Assembly: GCA_023409955.1 (NCBI GenBank)
Contig: JAEYQQ010000196.1
Location: 1-43,370 of the forward strand
Reading direction: 5' to 3'
Length of the DNA stretch: 43,370 nt
Source of the DNA: Bacillota bacterium
Lineage (GTDB): Bacteria; Bacillota; Clostridia; Christensenellales; Aristaeellaceae
Position numbers and translations under genes: made by a program. Shown one piece after another: positions 30,874-38,799 of this stretch; within the stretch, counting starts at the first letter, position 1, and the number at the start of each line of letters is the position of its first letter. Under the pieces are notes generated by a model. The model had not been told where the DNA came from. It was given only the letters and a program-made list of their open reading frames with translations, and did not search any database.

Positions 30874-31772
30874 TTGTGAAAGAAACATATAACCGGTATT
30901 TGAGACTTGTGGAAGATGCGCTTGAAAACGCTGTTAAGGCAGGTCCCATTGTCCCCCGGGACGATGAGATACCGGAGCTTCTTGGCAGTGCCATGCGCTA
31001 CAGCCTGCTTGCCGGGGGCAAAAGGCTCCGGCCTGTGCTGCTGCTGGGAGCCTATGCGCTCAAGCAGGAGGATGTAACACCTGCGCTTCCTTTTGCATTG
31101 GCCTTGGAAATGATCCACACCTATTCCTTGATTCATGATGACTTGCCTGCAATGGATGATGACGACCTGCGGCGGGGCAAGCTTACCAGCCATAAAGTAT
31201 ACGGGGAGGCCATGGCCATACTGGCAGGGGATGGGCTTTTAAACCTGGCTTATGAGACCATGGCAAATGCCGCTTTGAAAATGGGCACCAGAGAAGCGGT
31301 TTCCGCCATGGCAGCCATCGCAGGGCGGGCAGGGGTCACAGGCATGGTGGCCGGCCAATCCCTGGATGTATCCATGGAAGGCAAGGCTCCTCACGTTGAT
31401 CTTGTCACCTATATCCACCGCCACAAGACAGCGGACATGATCCTGGGGGCTGTGGAAGCAGGGGTTTTGCTAGCCGGTTGTACAGAAACGGAGCAGCAGG
31501 CTGTGCGGGATTATGGCTTGCATACCGGTGTTGCTTTTCAGATCATAGACGATTTATTGGACCTTCAGGGAGAAGAAAAGCTGTTGGGCAAACGTACCGG
31601 CATGGATGAAAAGCATGGCAAGCTGACCTGGCCTGCCTGTGTTGGTGTGGAAAAAGCGTTTCAGGACGCCAAAGAGCATATGGATCAGGCCCTTGATGCC
31701 ATTTCTTCCTTCAAACAACGAGGAAACTTTCTTGCATACCTTGCGCAAAGTATGCTTCACCGGGTACAATAA
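30870..31772 (+). CDS. ispA: Farnesyl diphosphate synthase (IspA-type polyprenyl synthetase)
   Basis: A 300-aa prenyltransferase condensing DMAPP/GPP with IPP to make farnesyl diphosphate for undecaprenyl phosphate and other isoprenoids. The first Asp-rich motif is HDDLPAMDDDDLRRG (about 88-102), with the extra residues typical of bacterial FPP synthases; the second is IDDLLDLQG (about 226-234). GGKRLRP (about 49-55) binds IPP. The start is TTG 30870 overlapping the xseB stop, or GTG 30876; neither has a good ribosome-binding site, so coupling to xseB is likely. The xseA-xseB-ispA order is common in Bacillota. Confidence 0.94.
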   Translation: MIVKETYNRYLRLVEDALENAVKAGPIVPRDDEIPELLGSAMRYSLLAGGKRLRPVLLLGAYALKQEDVTPALPFALALEMIHTYSLIHDDLPAMDDDDLRRGKLTSHKVYGEAMAILAGDGLLNLAYETMANAALKMGTREAVSAMAAIAGRAGVTGMVAGQSLDVSMEGKAPHVDLVTYIHRHKTADMILGAVEAGVLLAGCTETEQQAVRDYGLHTGVAFQIIDDLLDLQGEEKLLGKRTGMDEKHGKLTWPACVGVEKAFQDAKEHMDQALDAISSFKQRGNFLAYLAQSMLHRVQ

Positions 31773-31814
31773 GCATGCTGATGAATTAATATCATAAAAG
31801 AGGCGGTAGATTCA

Positions 31815-32264
31815 TTGCATAACATTATGGAAATCTTCCAGAACAAAATTCTTCTTTGTGCGATGACCGCCTGGTTTATAGCGCAAGCACTGAAGGTACC
31901 CATCTATTGGGTGGTGGAGCGTGAGCTCAACTGGCGCAGATGGGTTGGGTCCGGCGGCATGCCCAGTTCCCATACGGCATTGGTGGTATCCTTGGCCGCC
32001 ATGGTCGGGGCAAGCGAGGGGTTTGCAACCGCTTCCTTTGCGCTGTCCTTTGCTCTGGCTGTCATCGTGATGTACGATGCTGCTGGCGTTCGCAGGGAGA
32101 CAGGCACCCAGGCTACCGTCATCAACAAAATTCTCCACGATATATTGATTGATGGAAAGCGGATTACCGAGGAGGAACTGAAGGAGCTTGTGGGCCACAC
32201 GCCTCTTGAGGTTTTTGCCGGAGCCATTCTGGGTCTGATCGTCGCTTGGATTTATATGATATAG
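31815..32264 (+). CDS. Divergent PAP2 family membrane protein (YuiD/DUF212)
   Basis: A 149-aa membrane protein with four hydrophobic segments. The family signature GGMPSSHTALVVSLAA (about 47-62) holds the Ser-His pair of acid phosphatase/PAP2 enzymes, and IVMYDAAGVRRETGTQA (about 84-100) is also characteristic. The LGHTP-like ELVGHTPLEVFAGAILG follows near the C terminus. Likely acts on a lipid or isoprenoid phosphate at the membrane, which fits its place just after ispA, but its substrate is unknown. The start is taken as TTG 31815 behind GAGGCGG; ATG 31827 is the alternative. Confidence 0.87.
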   Translation: MHNIMEIFQNKILLCAMTAWFIAQALKVPIYWVVERELNWRRWVGSGGMPSSHTALVVSLAAMVGASEGFATASFALSFALAVIVMYDAAGVRRETGTQATVINKILHDILIDGKRITEEELKELVGHTPLEVFAGAILGLIVAWIYMI

Positions 32265-32286
32265 CACCAACGAGGAGGAAGTAGCA

Positions 32287-32817
32287 ATGGACCATTTCAA
32301 AGAAGAGATCATTGTCAAAAAGAACCGGGGTTTGGATGAGGTATTATATTTTACCTCCGTGGTGATCATGGTCATTATGGCACTGATTGCTGTCATGCAG
32401 CTCCAGCTGGTGCTTGCAGCCTTTAACGTAATGTCGCTGGTTGTTTTGTTGATAAGCGGCGGCATAGCAGCCCTGCTGTTTTTACGGCGCGATCGTTTGC
32501 GTACGGAGTATGAATATACCTTTACCAATGGGGAAATGGATTTTGCTATGGTTTTTAACAACCAAAAGCGCAAAAGCTTGGGCACCATGCGGGTGAAGAA
32601 TGTGGAAGCCTTTGGCCCTGTCAACTCCTCTGCTTTCCAGCGCTATATCACCATGCCTGGTATCAAGCGTGACAATTGGTTTCTCAACCGCGGTGCCGAG
32701 TTGTACTATTTCTATTTTGTTAAAGATGGCAACAAGCGCATTATCATTATGGAACCCACCGAGGAATTGGTGGAGATGATCAAAAAATACCTGCAAAGGG
32801 GCGCCTGGCAGGCATAA
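32287..32817 (+). CDS. Small membrane protein, tentatively DUF6106
   Basis: A 176-aa protein with two membrane helices (about 22-42 and 47-66) and a cytoplasmic beta-rich part (EYEYTFTNGEMDFAMVFNNQKRK, RIIIMEPTEELVEMIKKYL). The layout resembles proteins labelled DUF6106 in Clostridia, a family without known function; this match is from memory. ATG 32287 follows GAGGAAG. Its stop overlaps the start of the cysteine desulfurase (TAATG), so they are probably cotranscribed. Confidence 0.7.
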   Translation: MDHFKEEIIVKKNRGLDEVLYFTSVVIMVIMALIAVMQLQLVLAAFNVMSLVVLLISGGIAALLFLRRDRLRTEYEYTFTNGEMDFAMVFNNQKRKSLGTMRVKNVEAFGPVNSSAFQRYITMPGIKRDNWFLNRGAELYYFYFVKDGNKRIIIMEPTEELVEMIKKYLQRGAWQA

Positions 32818-33968
32818 TGGAAGCGTATCTGGATAACAGCGCCACTACCAGGCCCACGGACGCGGTGATAGCAGCCGTGTCCCATGCCATGGGTGAAGGC
32901 TTTTATAACCCTTCTTCTCCCTATGGACCGGCCTTGGCAGCCCAAAAGAGGATGGATGCCTGCCGCCAGCTTCTGGCAAGAAAGCTTGATGCTAAGGCGG
33001 AGCATGTATATTTCACTGCTGGGGGCACAGAGGCTGACAATCTGGCCATTTTAGGATATCTATCCACTGTTAAAAAACCCGGCAGGGTACTTTATACGGC
33101 TGTTGAGCATCCGGCGGTGAAAAACAGCTGCCTGGCCGCTGAGAAAATGGGCCATACGGCCCAGGCCATCCCTGTATGTCAAGATGGCACGGTTGACTTG
33201 AATGCTTTTGCGAGCATGCTGGATGACAGCGTACATATGATCTGCGTCATGCATGTAAACAATGAAAGCGGGGCCATACAACCCATCAAAGAAATATCCG
33301 CCCTGCGGGCTCAGTTTTGCCCACAGGCGGTTTTGCATGTGGATGGGGTGCAGGGCTTTTTGCGCACGCCTTTTTCCATGCAGGAACTCAATGTGCAGTC
33401 ATATGCCCTCAGCGCCCACAAGATTCATGGCCCCAAGGGAATCGGTGCGCTGGTACTGAAAAATGGCCATAAGGTAAGCCCCAGGGAGTTTGGCGGCGGC
33501 CAGGAAAACGGGCTGCGCTCCGGTACGGAGAATACGCCAGGGATTGCAGGGCTGATGGCGGCGGTGGACAATTACCCTGACGATGCTGCCCAAACCATGC
33601 TTGCTTTGAAGAAGCAGCTGTTTGAAGGCTTGGCTAATGTAGTGCCCTGTGCCCGCATCAACGGGCCGGAGCTATCAAGTTCATTTTCTGCTCCGCATAT
33701 ATTGAATATTTCATTGCCGCCGGTGAGGTCTGAAACCATGCTGTACGCCCTTGCTGCAGACGAAATCTTTGTCAGTATGGGTTCCGCCTGCTCCTCTCGC
33801 AAGCAAAAGGTGTCAGATGTTTTAAAGGCCATGTCAGTGCCTCAAAAGAATGCAGAAAGTGCTATACGTTTCAGCTTGTCCCCGTATAATACGCCGGAAG
33901 AAATCGAGTACACTGTTGGCCGGGTGAAGGCGCATTATCAGCTTTTATCCCGGTTTACAAGAAGATAG
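32817..33968 (+). CDS. Cysteine desulfurase paired with ThiI
   Basis: A 383-aa class V PLP enzyme taking sulfur from cysteine. YLDNSATTRP at the start, FTAGGTEADNLAI (about 64-76), the Schiff-base Lys in SAHKIHGPKG (about 199-208), RSGTENTPGI (about 233-242) and the persulfide-forming Cys in MGSACSSRK (about 320-328) are visible. Its position directly before thiI matches the NifZ-ThiI pair of Bacillus, in which the desulfurase donates sulfur for tRNA 4-thiouridine; that role is inferred from context. There is no IscU or SufU next to it. Start ATG 32817 overlaps the previous stop. Confidence 0.93.
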   Translation: MEAYLDNSATTRPTDAVIAAVSHAMGEGFYNPSSPYGPALAAQKRMDACRQLLARKLDAKAEHVYFTAGGTEADNLAILGYLSTVKKPGRVLYTAVEHPAVKNSCLAAEKMGHTAQAIPVCQDGTVDLNAFASMLDDSVHMICVMHVNNESGAIQPIKEISALRAQFCPQAVLHVDGVQGFLRTPFSMQELNVQSYALSAHKIHGPKGIGALVLKNGHKVSPREFGGGQENGLRSGTENTPGIAGLMAAVDNYPDDAAQTMLALKKQLFEGLANVVPCARINGPELSSSFSAPHILNISLPPVRSETMLYALAADEIFVSMGSACSSRKQKVSDVLKAMSVPQKNAESAIRFSLSPYNTPEEIEYTVGRVKAHYQLLSRFTRR

Positions 33969-33993
33969 TGCGCTAATTAAAAGGAGAATGCAC

Positions 33994-35136
33994 ATGCGTA
34001 AGGTTTTATTGGTTCGCTTTGGCGAAGTTCATTTAAAAGGCCTGAACCGGCCTTATTTTCTGCGTATGCTGGTAGACAGGATCAAAGCCTCCGTCAAGGA
34101 CCTGGGCGGGAAGGTGTGGCTCAACGACAGCCGTGTATTTGTCAGCGGTGATCAGTTGGACGCATGCTTAGAGAGGGTGTGCAAGGTGTTTGGCGTGCAT
34201 TCCGTATGCCCCGCCATTGAAATGGAGAAGGCAGATTTCGAGGCCCTGTGCCAGGCGGGCACGGAACTTTTGAAGGATGCAAAAGGTACCTTCAAGGTGC
34301 TGGCCCGGCGCTCTGACAAGCACTACTTTATGGATTCGCCAGAAATCAATGGGAAGATGGGCGGATACATCCTCAAAAACCGCCCTGATTTGACGGTAGA
34401 TGTGCACCATCCCGACCATGTGCTTTCGGTGGAAATTCGAGACATGGCGTACCTGTATGCACAAACCGTTCCTGCTGCTGGCGGCATGCCGGTGGGCACC
34501 AACGGCCGTGCCACGCTGCTGCTGTCCGGCGGCATCGACAGCCCGGTGGCTGGCTATATGATCGCAAAACGCGGTGTTGCCGTCAGTGCAGTGCATTTCC
34601 ATTCCTTCCCCTATACCAGCGACAGGGCCAAGGAAAAGGTGCTTTCCCTGGCCCGTATCCTCTCGGAAAGCCTATGCGGCATTCGTGTGCATGTGGTGCC
34701 TTTTACCCACATACAGATGGAGATCCATGAAAAGTGTCCGGAGGAGTACTCCACCCTGATTATGCGCAGGTATATGATGCGCATTGCCGAGCGCATTGCC
34801 CATAAGGAGCGGGCTCATGCGCTGATTACTGGCGAGAGCATCGGCCAGGTTGCCAGCCAGACCATGGAAGCGCTGGCCAGCACCGACCAGGTGGTATCTA
34901 TGCCGGTATTCAGGCCGCTGATTGGTTTTGACAAGCAAGAAATCATTGATGTGGCAAGGAAGATTGGCACTTTTGAAACATCATCGTTGCCTTATGAGGA
35001 TTGCTGCACCGTTTTCACGCCCCGGCACCCCGCAACAAAGCCCAGAATCGAAAAAATCCTGGAAGGGGAAGCGCTGCTTGATAGCGAACCCCTGATCCAG
35101 GAAGCCCTTGATGGTGTGGAGATTGTGGATCTATAA
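33994..35136 (+). CDS. thiI: tRNA 4-thiouridine synthase
   Basis: A 380-aa enzyme that adenylates U8 of tRNAs and inserts sulfur to form 4-thiouridine, a near-UV sensor. The N-terminal ferredoxin-like and THUMP domains span about 1-165 (LVRFGEVHLKGLNRPYFL, KVLARRSDKHYFMDSPEI). The PP-loop is LLLSGGIDSPVAGYM (about 172-186), and the Cys-containing SLPYEDCCTVFTPRHP lies at about 332-347. It lacks the C-terminal rhodanese domain of the enteric enzyme, as in Bacillus, where a partner desulfurase is enough. ATG 33994 is seven bases after AAGGAG; ATG 33988 would be too close. Confidence 0.95.
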   Translation: MRKVLLVRFGEVHLKGLNRPYFLRMLVDRIKASVKDLGGKVWLNDSRVFVSGDQLDACLERVCKVFGVHSVCPAIEMEKADFEALCQAGTELLKDAKGTFKVLARRSDKHYFMDSPEINGKMGGYILKNRPDLTVDVHHPDHVLSVEIRDMAYLYAQTVPAAGGMPVGTNGRATLLLSGGIDSPVAGYMIAKRGVAVSAVHFHSFPYTSDRAKEKVLSLARILSESLCGIRVHVVPFTHIQMEIHEKCPEEYSTLIMRRYMMRIAERIAHKERAHALITGESIGQVASQTMEALASTDQVVSMPVFRPLIGFDKQEIIDVARKIGTFETSSLPYEDCCTVFTPRHPATKPRIEKILEGEALLDSEPLIQEALDGVEIVDL

Positions 35137-35138
35137 CG

Positions 35139-35396
35139 TTACATTACCTTGATAATCAAAAGCAGCCCCAGTCCAGGCGCCCCAAGGGCGCCTGTGATTA
35201 GTGCTGTAATAGGATTTAGTCCTACCGCAAGGTTCAGGGGCGCGGCCAGCAGGTTCCATACAAGCAATATGCCTGCCCCTAGGATGCCGCGCTCCAAGAG
35301 CTTCCAGGCCGGCTTGTAGGGCTCAATTCTGACACCAGCTATGTAAATAATCAATAGCAGCCCTGCATAGATCCCAATCAACATAAGCTTCTCCAT
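35139..35396 (-). CDS. BofA-family membrane protein
   Basis: An 85-aa protein with three hydrophobic segments ending NPITALITGALGAPGLGLLLIIK, the signature of the BofA family. In Bacillus BofA holds the SpoIVFB protease inactive until sigma-K is needed; homologues also occur outside classic spore formers, so sporulation is suggested, not proven. ATG 35396 follows GGGAGGGG. It converges on thiI with only 2 bp between stop codons and no separate terminator. A possible minus-strand -10 (TACAAT, 35423-35418) lies upstream. Confidence 0.82.
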   Translation of the reverse strand: MEKLMLIGIYAGLLLIIYIAGVRIEPYKPAWKLLERGILGAGILLVWNLLAAPLNLAVGLNPITALITGALGAPGLGLLLIIKVM

Positions 35397-35480
35397 AGCC
35401 GCCCCTCCCTACGGCACATTGTATGCACCGCAGGACAGAAAGAAAACAGATTTTGAAGCATACATTTTTGCTGTCGGGGC

Positions 35481-35509
35481 TTGCGGTTTTCCAATGGTTG
35501 CTGTATACT
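35481..35509 (+). promoter_or_regulatory. Promoter of the cggR-pgk-tpiA-gpmI operon
   Basis: TTGCGG (35481-35486), 17 bp, TATACT (35504-35509). Transcription would start near 35515, directly on the CggR-like operator. Confidence 0.7.
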
Positions 35510-35513
35510 TATG

Positions 35514-35549
35514 CGGGACGAAAATTGTCAAGTGGGACATTTTGAGCCC
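35514..35549 (+). promoter_or_regulatory. CggR-like operator
   Basis: CGGGAC-N6-TGTC (35514-35529) is followed 19 bp on by TGGGAC (35533-35538) with a degenerate right half. I recall the Bacillus subtilis CggR site as tandem CGGGAC-N6-TGTC units downstream of the promoter; the left unit here fits exactly. The location just after the start point would block elongation. Binding would be relieved by fructose-1,6-bisphosphate if the protein acts as in Bacillus. Confidence 0.65.
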
Positions 35550-35564
35550 GCCGGAGGCGAGGGT

Positions 35565-36590
35565 ATGCAGGATGATTTTCTGGAGCTGATGCAACGTCTG
35601 GCCCCTGATCTGGCCCGGGAAATGGCCCTGCGTGCGTTGGTGCTGGAGCGGATTGCGGCCTTGCAGCCGGTAGGCCGCAGACAACTGGCCATGCGGCTGA
35701 ACCTGCCGGAGCGGGAGATACGCACGGTGGCGACAGTTTTGAAAGAAGAAGGGTTTATTGATCTGGATGCAGCTGGTATGACACTGACAAGCGCTGCTGA
35801 AGGAGTTTTACCGGGGGCCAGGGAATTCAGCCGGGCCATGAAGGGCTTAACGGCCATGGAGACGACGCTGGCAGGCTTGTTGAATGTACCAAGGGTATTT
35901 GTTGCGGCAGGGAATGCCGATCAGGAACCCCATGTACTTCAGGATGTAGGCCGTATGGCAGCGCAGCGGCTTCGCAGCATACTGCAAAGCGGCGATACCC
36001 TGGCAGTGACCGGCGGAGGGACCATGGCCGAGGTGGCAAAGCATATGCAGCCATCCTCCCCGCTGAATGTGATGGTGGTTCCCGCACGGGGAGGGATGGG
36101 CCGGGCGGTGGAAACCCAGGCCAACACCTTGGCCGCGGAGCTAGCCCGCAAGCTGGGCGGGCATCACAGGCTCATTCACCTGCCGGACCATATGGATGCG
36201 GCGGCCATGCATGAAATGCGCAAGCTGCCGGAAATCAGGGAAACCATCGAGCTTTTGCAGCGAGCTGATGTGATACTCCATGGCATTGGCCGGGCGGATG
36301 AAATGGCAAAGCACAGGCATCTAACTGTGAGCCTGACCCGAAAGCTGCTGGCGGATGGCGCGGTTGCCGAAGCTTTTGGATATTACTTTGATCGCGAGGG
36401 AAACTGTTTGTATACCGCTTCCAGCGTGGGGGTGGACCTGGGCCGGCTGAAGCCCAACTGCTTGATGGTCGCTGTGGCAGCTGGCGAAAAGAAAGCAGAA
36501 GCCATGATTGCGGTACTGCGTCACTACAAGCACGAGATGCTGGTGACGGATGAAGGCGCCGCAAGAAGGATCATCGAGCTGCTGGATTAA
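35565..36590 (+). CDS. cggR: Central glycolytic genes regulator (SorC/CggR family)
   Basis: A 341-aa repressor. The N-terminal winged helix (about 20-75; GRRQLAMRLNLPEREIRTVATVLKEEGFI) is followed by a SorC-type sugar-phosphate domain with VTGGGTMAEVAKHM (about 147-160), PARGGMGRAVETQANTLA (about 170-187), DVILHGIGRADEMAKHR and FDREGN. Length equals Bacillus CggR, which senses fructose-1,6-bisphosphate and controls gapA-pgk-tpiA-pgm-eno. ATG 35565 is set by GGAGG (35552-35556); the promoter and operator occupy the upstream in-frame region. It heads an operon with pgk, tpiA and gpmI, but gapA, the usual next gene, is missing here. Confidence 0.92.
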   Translation: MQDDFLELMQRLAPDLAREMALRALVLERIAALQPVGRRQLAMRLNLPEREIRTVATVLKEEGFIDLDAAGMTLTSAAEGVLPGAREFSRAMKGLTAMETTLAGLLNVPRVFVAAGNADQEPHVLQDVGRMAAQRLRSILQSGDTLAVTGGGTMAEVAKHMQPSSPLNVMVVPARGGMGRAVETQANTLAAELARKLGGHHRLIHLPDHMDAAAMHEMRKLPEIRETIELLQRADVILHGIGRADEMAKHRHLTVSLTRKLLADGAVAEAFGYYFDREGNCLYTASSVGVDLGRLKPNCLMVAVAAGEKKAEAMIAVLRHYKHEMLVTDEGAARRIIELLD

Positions 36591-36664
36591 TAAGATTGCA
36601 AACCCGATATGGGATGGCAATATGATAATGAAAACAACGATTGATTGTGTAAGGAGTGTGTGTC

Positions 36665-37849
36665 ATGGCAAAGAAGACCATCGAAGACATTCAGGTCTTG
36701 GGCAAAAAGGTACTTGTACGCTGCGACTTCAATGTTCCCCTGGATGAAAACAAAATGATTACCGACGAAACCCGCATCCGGGGTGCACTGCCCACCATCA
36801 AGTACCTTTTGCAGCATGGTGCCAAGGTCATCCTCTGCTCTCATCTGGGTCGTCCCAAGGGCGGCTTTGATATGAAATATTCCTTGAAGCCTGTAGCAGA
36901 GCGGTTGAGCCAGCTTTTAGGCAAAGAGGTCAAACTGGCCGCTGACGTCATTGGACCCTCTGCCCAGGAGCTTTCCAACGCTTTGAAGGATGGGGAAGCC
37001 ATCATTTTGGAAAATGTCCGCTTCCACAAGGAAGAGGAAAAGAATGATCCTGAATTTGCCAAGGCACTGGCATCTCTGGCTGAAATTTACGTCAATGATG
37101 CGTTCGGAACCGCTCACCGTGCCCACGCTTCCACCGAAGGTGTTGCCAACTATCTGCCCGCCGTGGCCGGCTATCTCATCGGCAAAGAGCTGGACATCAT
37201 GGGCAAGGCTTTGGAAAATCCAGAAAGGCCCTTTGTTGCCATTCTGGGCGGTGCCAAGGTATCCGATAAGATCGGCGTCATCAACAACCTTCTGGAAAAG
37301 GTAGATGTACTGATCATCGGCGGCGGCATGTCTTACACCTTCCAAAAGGCTCTGGGCGGCCATATCGGCAAGTCCCTGCTGGAAGCTGATAAGGTAGATC
37401 TGGCCAAGGAGCTCATGGAAAAGGCAAAGCAAAAGGGCGTAAAGCTCCTGCTGCCTGTGGACAATGAGGCCGGTGAAAGCTTCTCTAACGATACCCTGCG
37501 CATTACTGTTCATTCCAAGGAAATTCCCGAGGGCTTTGAGGGCATGGACATCGGCCCCAAGACCCAGGTCATTTTCGCCAATGAAATCGCACAGGCCAAG
37601 ACTGTGATTTGGAACGGCCCCATGGGCGTGTTCGAGTTTGAAAACTTCGCAACCGGAACCCGCACCATCGCCAAAGCTATGGCAGAGAGCGGCGCAATTA
37701 CCATCATTGGCGGCGGCGATAGCGCTGCAGCTGTGGAGCAGATGGGCTTTGCCCACAAAATGACCCACGTGTCCACCGGCGGTGGCGCATCCCTAGAATA
37801 TCTGGAAGGCAAAGAGCTGCCCGGCGTCGTGGCCTTGAATGATAAATAA
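36665..37849 (+). CDS. pgk: Phosphoglycerate kinase
   Basis: A 394-aa glycolytic enzyme transferring phosphate from 1,3-bisphosphoglycerate to ADP. KVLVRCDFNVPLD (about 15-27) and the 3-phosphoglycerate site SHLGRPKG (about 60-67) are in the N domain; GGAKVSDKIGVI and GGGMSYTF (about 219-226) and the nucleotide-loop GGGDSAAAVEQ lie in the C domain. ATG 36665 is nine bases after AAGGAG (36650-36655). Codon use is strongly biased, as expected for an abundant protein. The gap to tpiA contains a stable hairpin. Confidence 0.97.
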   Translation: MAKKTIEDIQVLGKKVLVRCDFNVPLDENKMITDETRIRGALPTIKYLLQHGAKVILCSHLGRPKGGFDMKYSLKPVAERLSQLLGKEVKLAADVIGPSAQELSNALKDGEAIILENVRFHKEEEKNDPEFAKALASLAEIYVNDAFGTAHRAHASTEGVANYLPAVAGYLIGKELDIMGKALENPERPFVAILGGAKVSDKIGVINNLLEKVDVLIIGGGMSYTFQKALGGHIGKSLLEADKVDLAKELMEKAKQKGVKLLLPVDNEAGESFSNDTLRITVHSKEIPEGFEGMDIGPKTQVIFANEIAQAKTVIWNGPMGVFEFENFATGTRTIAKAMAESGAITIIGGGDSAAAVEQMGFAHKMTHVSTGGGASLEYLEGKELPGVVALNDK

Positions 37850-37878
37850 TACTGGGAATCCCACATAAGGGAAAGATA

Positions 37879-37904
37879 AGGCAGGGGGTATGTACCCTCT
37901 GCCT
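37879..37904 (+). other. Stable hairpin between pgk and tpiA
   Basis: AGGCAGGGGGTA (37879-37890) pairs with TACCCTCTGCCT (37893-37904), one G-U pair included. There is no T tract directly after, so it more likely sets message stability or processing than ends transcription. Confidence 0.5.
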
Positions 37905-37974
37905 GTATCTTGCATTCCCTTTCACCTAAGTAATCATTGCATTTGATTTAAAGAAGAAGAGAGGATGTTTACAT

Positions 37975-38727
37975 ATGCGTACACCCATAATCGCCGGTAA
38001 CTGGAAAATGAACAAGACCCCTGCCGAGGCTGTGCAGCTGGCAGAAGAACTCAAGCCCCTGGTGAAGGATGCTGCTTGTGATGTAGTGGTTTGCGTGCCT
38101 GCAGTGGACTTTGCAGCCGTGAAGTCTGCCATCGAAGGCACCAATATCCATTTGGGTGCCCAGAATGTGCACTGGAAGGAGTCCGGTGCATATACCGGTG
38201 AGCTGTCTGCCGATATGCTCAAGGCTGCTGGGGTGGAATACGTAATCATTGGCCACAGCGAACGCCGCCAGTACTTTGGCGAAACCGATGCCACCGTGAA
38301 TTTAAGGGTTCGGGCGGCTGTTAAAGCGGGCCTTACCGCCATTTTGTGCGTGGGCGAAATGAAGGAACAGCGGGAAGCTGGCTACACCAATGCCCTGGTG
38401 GAATATCAAACACTGATTGCGCTGACAGGCCTTACGGATGAAGAGGTCAAAAAGGTTGTCATTGCGTATGAGCCTGTTTGGGCCATCGGCACGGGGCTTA
38501 CCGCCACCGACGAGCAGGCCAATGAAACCATCGGCGTCATCCGTGCGGCCCTCTTGCGCAAGTATGGCAAGGAAGTATCCGACGCAGTCCGCATTCAGTA
38601 CGGCGGCAGCATGAACCCCGGCAACGTGAAAGGCCTGATGGCCCAGCCGGAAATCGATGGCGGCCTCATCGGCGGCGCATCCTTAAAAGCTGCAGATTTT
38701 GCGAAGGTTGTTAATTTTGATAAATAA
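37975..38727 (+). CDS. tpiA: Triosephosphate isomerase
   Basis: A 250-aa TIM-barrel enzyme interconverting dihydroxyacetone phosphate and glyceraldehyde-3-phosphate. Catalytic residues are all visible: Lys12 in GNWKMNK, His in IIGHSERRQYFGE (about 93-105) and Glu in AYEPVWAIGTG (about 165-175). The phosphate-binding YGGSMNPGN and GGLIGGASL close the barrel. ATG 37975 follows GAGAGGATG. Strong codon bias matches its neighbours. Confidence 0.97.
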   Translation: MRTPIIAGNWKMNKTPAEAVQLAEELKPLVKDAACDVVVCVPAVDFAAVKSAIEGTNIHLGAQNVHWKESGAYTGELSADMLKAAGVEYVIIGHSERRQYFGETDATVNLRVRAAVKAGLTAILCVGEMKEQREAGYTNALVEYQTLIALTGLTDEEVKKVVIAYEPVWAIGTGLTATDEQANETIGVIRAALLRKYGKEVSDAVRIQYGGSMNPGNVKGLMAQPEIDGGLIGGASLKAADFAKVVNFDK

Positions 38728-38799
38728 GCAAGTGATGCTCTAAGGGATTAAAAGACCATCATGAAAGTCCTTTATTCCCATGGAAAGGAAATTGGATTT

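Noticed and set aside
31812..32624. Minus-strand open frame across the PAP2 and small membrane protein genes
   Set aside because: It spans two well-supported plus-strand genes, is low-complexity Ser/Ile-rich, and lacks a start signal.
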